From Capsicum annuum (taxonomy: Eukaryota > Streptophyta > Magnoliopsida > Solanales > Solanaceae): a DNA stretch of 64,000 bases. Location: NCBI RefSeq assembly GCF_002878395.1, contig NC_061122.1, positions 81,515,525-81,579,524 of the forward strand, in the 5' to 3' direction. The stretch's first letter is position 1. Each line of letters begins with the position of its first letter. A model generated the notes under the pieces. The model was not told the origin of the DNA. It saw only the letters and a program-made list of their open reading frames with translations, and searched no databases. A program made the translations under genes and the position numbers. This document shows, in pieces, positions 56,786 to 64,000 of the stretch.

Positions 56786-58931
56786 ATGGAAACCAAAGGT
56801 ACTACTTCCCAACCTTTGGGAAATAATGTTATGGGAGCTTTGATGGCCCAAATGGAGGCCTTGAGTTGAGAAATAAAGAGCGAAAATAATGCTATAAGGA
56901 GTGATATGGATTCAATGAGGGGTGACATTATTAGAATTAGAGAGAGGGTTGATAGACTATGTCCACCAAAATCTCCATAATTCCAAACACCTCAAGTCCA
57001 AAGATCCTATACTTCACAAAACCAGCTACTAAACCCAGATAAAGAGGTAAAACAAGGGAGAAGACTTGACAAACTCCGTTGTGATATGAGATTCTCAAAG
57101 GAGAAAGTGGGCTGCCATGATCCAAACCAAGTCAAAGAAGAATGCACTCAAGAAAATAAAGGTAAAATAGCAAACTCATACACTTTTGTAAATATGGACG
57201 ATGATTGTGTGGCTAGTAGCCCATTGAGCATGAGTGGTAGCTTATCTATTTGTCATTCTATTGATTCTTTTTCTCTTGTTGATGATGTACTTATTATGAG
57301 TGTGGATACACTAGTTGATCCTATTGATGACCGAATTGACTCTTCTGGTAAGATCAATTTAAGTCCACCTAGTGTTGAAGCCATTGTGTTGAATGATAAT
57401 ACATCATCTATTGATTCTTTGCCCCTTGATGATGATGTACATATTGTGAATGTGGATACACTAGTTGATCCTATTGATGACTGAATTGACTCTTCTTGTA
57501 AGATCAATTTATGTCCACCTAGTGTTGAAGCTAATGTGTTGAATGATAGTACATCATCTTATGGGAATTGTATTGATCAGCTTATGTGTGAAATTTGTCC
57601 ACCACTTAAGTATGTATGTGATATGTTTAATAGATCTCAAGTGAGTGATGATGCTAAAAATGTTGATCAAAGAAATAGGAGTAACCCCTTTAGCATAACC
57701 TCTAGTGAATGTTCTACTCTCGGTTTTGCTCATAGGGATAATCATGTGCTTTAAATATCTTTGATGCTTGATAATGATCTTTTAGAGAATGGATTTACAT
57801 ATTCTATATCCTCTTTATGGAACTCTCTAAGGATAATATCTTGTTTGAAGATGATGAGTTCACTCCTAATGAACCTAGTGGTGAGAATGAAGTTGAAGGT
57901 ATAGCTTGTCTTGAGAGCTATAGCCTATATGCCAACCCACTATGGTGTGACAACATTCCTCCTAAAGATGGAAATCTCTTCTTAGAAGATAAGAGTACTC
58001 TTAAGGAAAGGGAATGTGAGGTCTTGGAAAGAAATGATCAATTGGGTGATGATAATTTTGACTTGCTTAAAGTCTTAAGAAACCCAATAAGTGTGTTTCT
58101 TAAAAATTGATTGTGGTTGTGATCCTTTGTATGACACCCCACCCATGTTTGATGATTATGAGGATGAATTACTTGCTTCTTGTGAAGACTTAAGTAATGA
58201 TTTCTTTGACTTTGGTGGTGGTATGTGTATACTTGAGGGTACTTCTATAGAGAAGGAAGGTTTCCATTGCTTTGAAATTACTTTTTCTTCTACTACGTAT
58301 GATCTTATTGTTGAGAGTACTTATGGCGATGATGTTGAAACTAGTGGTGAGTAAACACATGAAGCTACCTTAGTAGGAGTTGACTTGAGTGATACTTTTC
58401 TTTACTCTCTACTTGTTTTTGATGACATGTATGCCATAGTAGAGAGTATGTCGTGTAGTTTGAGTGAAGCCTATGGGAAATGAGAGTGTTGTCTAGACCC
58501 GTGTCTATGGCCACTCTTCCCATTTGACCCTGGCGCCAAATATAGAATTGATGATGTTGATGCACCCAACTTGTAGCTTGGTCTACATGAGAAGCAAAGT
58601 ATCAGTTTTGGCGAATTCCATAACCAAATCCTTTATGCATCCTTCATTGAACGTTTAATATTTAATTTAAAGGATTCTTGGTTAAGTTGCAAATATGTGC
58701 AACCTTGGTATGTTGAGATGATTTTTTGTGCTAACTCTAACCCTCATACCATGAGGAGTTTGTATTTGTTTGTCCTCTCTTTAGTTTTGCTAGACTTGGA
58801 TTCGAGGTCGAATCTTTTTCAAGAAGGGGAGGATGATACAAGTCAAATAGCCACCTTATCTTTTGAAGACATCCTGCAAGGCCAACACAAGAAGAACCCA
58901 ATTGTGATCATATTGAGGAAACGGGAGAACG
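56786..58931 (+). pseudogene. RE10 gag start joined to the FPFDPG ORF, broken
   Basis: METKGTTSQPLGNNVMGALM at 56786 matches the RE9 gag start, then stops. From 57086 the family ORF runs in three open pieces: 57086-57484, 57536-57754 and 57817-58354. It then continues past a stop to 58936. Landmarks: two tandem copies of VDTLVDPIDD, CPPLKYVCDMFNRSQVS, FTPNEPSGE, SYSLYANPLWCDNIPPKD, NLFLEDKSTLKEREC, TYDLIVESTYGDDVETS, CCLDPCLWPLFPFDPGAKY and MRSLYLFVLSLVLLDLDSRS. It reads into the LTR as FQEGEDDTSQIATLSFED. About four stops and two frame changes are visible. The gag capsid, protease and all of pol are absent. Confidence 0.68.
57260..57559 (+). repeat. 150-bp in-frame tandem duplication in the RE10 ORF
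   Basis: Units 57260-57409 and 57410-57559 have a period of exactly 150 bp, 50 codons. RE8 has a single copy of the matching segment (around 54654-54530). The copies have diverged, and the second carries a stop. Confidence 0.85.
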
Positions 58932-61347
58932 TGTAATACACCGGGAAATTTTTTGTTGAAATTTTGTACGTAAACGTGTTGGGTTCTATCTTTTAGAATG
59001 AATTATAAATTTTCCATGCGGAATGTCTTAGATATGACCAACCATTGCATACAGTATCGAATAAGATTTCCAACGATATGTGTATCATCCAAAATGGACA
59101 CTCGAGCGACAAGTTATAAACATTCCGATCAAACCGTGAATAGCAGTGAACAGTAAAACGTGCAGGAAAAAGTACTGAGGCCTGGTGTATTTTTGCTCTA
59201 AATTTAAATGACCATAACTCCTTGTACATAATGATCTGGGTGATCTACTATATATCAACAGAAATCTCTCCGAGTCCTCTTTCTAATGAAATTGGTTTCA
59301 TCTAATTTGTCTATCGGAGCAAAAGGTTATGGTCTATCTACTTCAGACTATCAGAAGAGAATTTTTGGGTAAACTTTAAATGATCATAAATCCTCGTACA
59401 CAATGATCTGGATGAGATACTATATATCAACGGAAAGATATGAGAGTTCTTTTTCTAATGAAATTGGTTTAATCCAATTTGGATATCGAAGTAAAACGTT
59501 ATGGTTGATCTACTTCAGACTATCAAAATAGTCCACCAAAGGACAGATTCGAGAATTATTTGATTTTTAGGGGCGTTTTGGTCATTCCCCATTACCCAAA
59601 ATCTGTCCAAACCCTATATTAAAGCCTATTAGAAGCATTATATGTTATATTTCATCAAATTACCTCAAAAAGAAAACCCTAAGCTCCTAAATCCAACTTC
59701 AAGAACCTCCAAAGTTTACCGTTAATTCTGCAAATTTATTCAAGATTCCAAGTTCCTAGTTCAAGAACTCCAAGAACCATAATTCAAAGGGACAATTAAC
59801 ATCTTAAAAATGGGTATCGATCTAAATTTCATCATTCAAGGTATGTGGGGTTTTTTCAACAAGAAGTCTCTTTCGTTCTTGTGCCTAAAAGTAATTTTCT
59901 TTACAAAGGCATGATTTTTATTTGATTTTTATGAATTTGAAGCATGAACCCATATCTTATGATGATTATTATGAAATCTTGATGTTTATGATTTTGAAAG
60001 ATGAATTTACATGTGTGGATATATAAAGCATGAATTTTGAATAATATTTATCATGATTTTGATATTTGGATCGTGAATTCCCATTGGAAATTGTGTTTTT
60101 TTTGAGAAAGTGTATTTTATAAGCATGTTGATGTTGAATATTTGAGATATTTTGAATCATTTGACCTTTTGGTCTTAATGGAGTTATTTTGAACTCGAGT
60201 GAGAAAGAAATCCACAACGTGGTTGATTTTGATAGATGGGAAGCATGATGGCTCCCGATGTATATTTATATATTACTAAAATTGTTTTGTATTGGATTGT
60301 CTTTGAAATGATCTGAGCTATGTCCGGGAGAAATATTTAGCACCGAGTGGGAGGTATAAAGTGACCTTACTTTCCTAGAACTACATGCCCCCATAGGAGT
60401 GAGCCTGAGGCTGATTTATATAGTGATCACTAGTTTGTGTGGATTTTATATCGATAGTCCTACTCTGATGGAAAGGATAGGACGACTCTCCCCAACGTGG
60501 ATTGTACGTTGGACTCCATGTAGCTCACATGGTTTATGTCGGTTATAGGATCTCCCAGTGTGTGTGTGTTTCCTTGTGTCTATGGTGAATAGTGAAGTGA
60601 TTTGAAAGTGGAATTGTGAAGGTTATTCTTTCAAAAGATTTAAATGATATTTACATTATGAGAATTGATATTCTTGATGAACTAAAAGTGATTGACAAAT
60701 TATATGATGACTCATATGTGTTATTATACTTATTTCATCCTCTCATGATTATGATGATTTTCTTCTAGCTATGTGAGTCTTTCATACATCCTGCATATTT
60801 CTTATAAATATTTATGATAATGATGTTTATACAATAGCATACAGCCCTATATACTTAGTTTCTTTTCATGGTACTGACCCACATATATGGATGTGGGCTG
60901 TATTTTCTCATAATGTTGGTTAGGTGCTTAATTCTAGGTTCGACAGTGATTCTTTGGGCATGCTGTTCTACATTCTCTGTTGTGGTGAGTCCTCATGTTC
61001 CGAGGACGTGATGTCTGATATTGGTTTCATGGAATTATTTACATTTGATAACTGAGTATGAGTCAGTTGTGGCATGTATCAATGGCTCACTGGTTTTATT
61101 GATTTTCATAAAGGCTTGTCAGACTAGTATAGATATTGGGAGTTGACTAATAAGTCGTATTTTTTTATCTTTCTGAAATTCTTTTATTCTTGGACGATGA
61201 TTACTCTGTTGATATTTGAGGGTTATTTATAGAAACCCCATTGATTTGTGTTAAACTGAATGAAAATGGCTTAAAGGGTTAGCTTGGGGCTACTCGTAGA
61301 CTCAAGCACCATGTGATGCTCTGGGAATCGTTTTTTGGGGTATTACA
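58932..61347 (+). repeat. RE11 5' LTR
   Basis: This 2416-bp LTR contains a diverged 171-bp tandem repeat (59199-59369 and 59370 to about 59535) with the shared core TACTATATATCAAC. No second LTR is in the window, so the limits rest on the TG/CA ends and the primer site. Confidence 0.8.
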
Positions 61348-61351
61348 AACT

Positions 61352-61364
61352 TGGTATCAGAGAC
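61352..61364 (+). promoter_or_regulatory. RE11 primer binding site
   Basis: TGGTATCAGAGAC lies four bases after the LTR end. Confidence 0.83.
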
Positions 61365-61577
61365 TAAGGTTTTATGGTATCCTAAGGAGTCTGACAAGCC
61401 GCGTTTTAAAAAAAATAACCCTTGATCAAGAGTCTTGATCATCGGTGTGTAGTGCGCCACATCTATGAGCAAGAGGCTACAAGATGTTTTAAAAAAATAT
61501 GATTCTTTCTTTCAGAAGTCTATCGTGCTTAAAGTGTCTCTCTATGCTATTGATTCGTACACTCCTCTTTCAAAAAT

Positions 61578-62818
61578 ATGCCTCCACGTTGAGCGAGAAA
61601 AAATAATGATTGTCAGCAACCTCAACCCGCTGAACCATTAAATGAAAACGTGTCTTATGCTAAATTTGAGGCAGCCTTTCAGGCGCTGGCCCAAGCTGTT
61701 ACTACAAATGTTCAGGCCAACTCGGCCTCGGCTCTACAGTAGCAGGGAGGTGATTCAGCTACTGCTAGGATCCGTGACTTCATACGGATAAATCCATCGG
61801 AATTCTATGGGTCCATGTCTGATGAGGATCCACAGTTGTTTTTAGAGGAGGTGTGGAAGATTACTCAGTTGATGCATGTATCTGAGGAACATAGTGTGGA
61901 GTTGGCTGCATATTGGTTGAAAGACCTTGCTTATGACTGGGTTATTTCTTGGAGGAAAGGTAGAGGTGAGGGTGCTATCCTTACAACTTGGCAAGAGTTC
62001 CAGGATGCATTCCTGGATAAGTTTTTCCCTTTGGAGATGAGGGAAGAGAAGGTGGAAGAGTTTATGAACCTACGACAGGGCTCTATGACTGTTAGGGAGT
62101 ACTGTCTAAAGTTCAATCAGTTGGCCAAGTATGCTCCTGACTACCTGATAATTGGGCTAGTATGAGTAAGTTTATCACTGGAGTATCTAGTTATGTGGTT
62201 AAGGAGTGTAGGTCTGCTATGCTGAATAGTGAGATGAATCTTTCTAGGCTGATGACCCATGCCCAACAGATTAAGGCAGATAAGATTAAGGAGAGAGATA
62301 GAATAAGAGGGAATAAAAGAGCTAGGTTCGAGTAGCACGGAAAGGGTCAGACTAGATCGCAGGGAGGGAGTTGCCCTCAGTATCAGGATCATTTATCTAT
62401 GCCAGCACCATCATCTTCTAGTGCTTCCGTGCCTAGAGGTAGGCAAGATCAAGGTAGCAGGTCATATGCATCCAGGTCCCAGTACAGTGCTGGCAGTAAG
62501 CCAAATCGTCCCCTGTGTCCTAAGTGTGGTAGGGCTCATTCGGGTGAGTGTTGGGGTGAGAAGAGGGGTTATTTCTGGTGAGGTGACATGGGTCATAGAG
62601 TTAGAGATTGTCCACAGGATAGACAAGGGCGTCGTGATGATCGCCCTCAGAACCAGACTCAGACAAGGGCGTCGTGATGATCGCCCTCAGACCCAGACTC
62701 AGACTGTTAGTGCTCCAGTTCCAGCGACTCGCCCAGCCCCAGCTCAGGGAACCTCTTCTAGCAATGCTGGTGGGCAGAGCCAGAATAGATTCTATGCTTT
62801 ACCATCCTGCCAGGAATA
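61578..62818 (+). pseudogene. RE11 gag with zinc knuckle, broken
   Basis: MPPR is followed at once by a stop, and the frame resumes. The capsid blocks are FEAAFQALAQAVTTNVQANS, RIRDFIRINPSEFYGS, MSDEDPQLFLEEVWKITQLM, LAAYWLKDLAYDW and MTVREYCLKFNQLAKYAPDY, open from 61815 to 62165. After a one-base shift come FITGVSSYVVKECRSAML and the knuckle region CPKCGRAHSGECW. The second knuckle (GDMGHRVRDCPQ) has its first cysteine codon changed to a stop. A 40-bp tandem duplication (62622-62701) shifts the frame. Confidence 0.85.
62622..62701 (+). repeat. 40-bp tandem duplication in RE11 gag
   Basis: Units 62622-62661 and 62662-62701 differ by one base. Forty is not a multiple of three, so the duplication throws the gag-pol frame. 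Confidence 0.88.
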
Positions 62819-62824
62819 GGAGGA

Positions 62825-63230
62825 ATCTCCCGATGTTGTTATTGGTATGCTTCATATATTTCAGTTTGATATGTATGCTTTGTCTGATCCTGGATCCAGT
62901 TTCTCATAAGTTACACCTTTGATTGATGTGAATTTTGAAATGAGTCCTGAGGTTATTCCTGAGCCTATCCTAGTTTCTACCCCAGTGGGTGATTCGATTG
63001 TTTCCCAGAAAGTGTATAAAAAGTGTCATGTTACCATTCTTCATAGAGTCTTGTTGGCTGATCAGATTGAGTTAGACATGGTAGATTTTGATGTGATTTT
63101 GGGTATGAACTGGCTGTATTCTTCTTATGCCTCTATTGATTGTCGGACTTGAGTGGTCAAGTTTCAGTTTCCGGGTGCATCCATGTTTGAGTGGTCTGGG
63201 AATCCTGTGTCACCCAAGAGTCATTTTATC
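62825..63230 (+). pseudogene. RE11 aspartic protease, broken
   Basis: The region reads VVIGMLHIFQFDMYALSDPG, then SSFS and a stop, then VTPLIDVNFEMSPEVIPEP and VDFDVILGMNWLYSSYASID. D-P-G-S takes the place of the active-site loop, as in RE4. The stop inside the active-site loop disables it. Confidence 0.82.
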
Positions 63231-64000
63231 TCTTACCTTAAAGCTAGAAAGCTTATTTCCAAGGGGTGTATTTACCATTTGGTTAGAGTCAAAGACACTA
63301 AGTCTGAGACTCCAACTCTCTAGTCTGTTAACGTCATCAATGAGTTTTTTGATGTCATTTCAGATGATCTCCCAAGAATACCTCCTGATAGAGAGATAGA
63401 GTTCGGGATTGATTGTCTTCCCGATACTCAACCCATTTTTATTCCTCCTTACCGTATGGCCCCTGCAGAACTTAAGGAGTTGAAAGAGCAACTCGAAGAT
63501 CTACTAGATAAGGGTTTCATAAGGCCAGTGTTTCTCCTTGAGGTGCTCCTGTGTTGTTTGTGAGAAAGAAAAATGGCTCTTTGCGTATGTGCATTGATTA
63601 CCGCCAACTAAATAAAGTCACCATACAAAATAAGTGCCCCTTTCTAAGAATAGATGATTCGTTTGACCAATTACAAGGTGCAAGTTATTTCTCAAAGATA
63701 GACCTTCTTCCGGCTATCATCAACTCAAAGTTAGGGAGTGTGACATCCCAAAAACAATTTTCCAAACTCGTTATGGCTATTTTGAGTTTCTTATTATGTC
63801 TTTCGGGTTAACTAATTCCCCAGCAGCTTTCATGAGCCTCATGAATCGAGTGTTCAAACCATATCTGGATATGTTTGTCATAGTGTTCATCGATGATATA
63901 CTGGTGTACTCCTGTAGTGAGGATGAACATTCTGGTCATCTCTGAACTGTCTTTCAAACCCTTAGAGATCACAAGTTATTTGCCAAGTTCAATAAGTGTG
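63231..64000 (+). pseudogene. RE11 reverse transcriptase, broken and cut by the window end
   Basis: Blocks in order are KARKLISKGCIYHLVRVKD, a stop, [40 protein letters not shown] and KGFIRP. A shift follows, then [69 protein letters not shown] and [12 protein letters not shown] near 63880. The F-I-D-D site is intact. The fingers and palm domains are covered. Three or more shifts are visible. Confidence 0.83.

Larger units (their letters stand above)
54716..58931 (+). mobile_element. RE10: FPFDPG-family element, + strand, 3' LTR cut by RE11
   Basis: The 5' LTR is 54716-55517, beginning TGGTACAAGTC and ending GGCTATCA. A primer site TTTGGTATCTAAGCC follows. The interior starts with a short gag-like N-terminus at 56786 and goes straight into the family ORF, with no capsid core, protease or pol. 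The polypurine tract AAGAAGGGGAGGA ends at 58833. The 3' LTR begins TGATACAAGTC at 58834 and is broken off after 98 bp by RE11. Confidence 0.85.
58932..64000 (+). mobile_element. RE11: Ty3 chromovirus-type element, 5' portion, runs off the window
   Basis: The 5' LTR is 58932-61347, beginning TGTAATACACCGGG and ending GGGTATTACA. A tRNA-Met primer site is at 61352. Gag, zinc knuckle, protease and RT follow. The element is inserted in the RE10 3' LTR after GAACG (58927-58931). Its right end is not in the window. Early stops and a duplication-caused shift show it is defective. Confidence 0.85.

Noticed and set aside
1..64000. Endogenous pararetrovirus, rRNA genes or organelle insertions
   Set aside because: I looked for movement protein/coat motifs, conserved rRNA blocks and plastid gene fragments and saw none. 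All RT sequences are Ty3-type and arranged between LTRs.

Overview
This is plant nuclear DNA, AT-rich and intron-bearing, and most of it is retrotransposon. Two things point to a Solanaceae genome. The first is a Solanaceae-type short repeat in an intron at about 1549-1660, built on the TTGCTCGGACTC motif. The second is the style of the Ty3 elements and their LTRs. I cannot name the species. Only one ordinary host gene is visible: the last three exons of a pentatricopeptide-like protein on the + strand at 1-1891.

Layout, left to right. 1-1891 is the host gene end. 2484-15357 is a non-autonomous LTR element on the - strand (RE1, tRNA-Met primer site, captured-looking ORF). RE1 is split by a second - strand element with a 4.9 kb LTR (RE2, 4266-12758, duplicated target GAACT) and by a solo LTR (13010-13704, duplicated target GTAAG). 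15494-19540 is a complete 4 kb non-autonomous element (RE3, duplicated target GGGAT). 20042-21031 is a Mutator-like transposon with long inverted ends and a non-matching interior. 21137-21975 is the 3' end of a Copia element. 21976-23330 is an RE2-like LTR fragment. About 23870-29583 is a decayed Athila/Tat element lacking RT and integrase. 29584-30841 is a pair of LTRs in opposite orientation. 30852-40744 is a Ty3 chromovirus (RE4) with both 2.8-2.9 kb LTRs and a broken gag-pol.

40745-43809 holds pieces of two RE3-type elements, head to head. 43810-47057 is the 3' half of another chromovirus (RE7). From 47058 to the end is a nested stack. RE8 (-) sits in the RE7 LTR. RE9 (+, 47398-53101) sits in the RE8 LTR. 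RE10 (+, from 54716) sits in the RE8 interior. RE11 (+, 58932-64000, running off the edge) sits in the 3' LTR of RE10.

The most interesting material is the family made of RE3, RE8, RE9 and RE10, plus LTR pieces at 13010, 29584, 29979, 41643 and 41977. Where coding is preserved, gag and protease resemble Reina-type chromoviruses. Reverse transcriptase and integrase are absent. In their place sits an ORF of unknown function with a recurring FPFDPG core, which ends by reading through the polypurine tract into the 3' LTR. These elements must move with enzymes supplied in trans. No intact autonomous element is in the window, and every coding region except the host gene has stops, frameshifts or deletions.
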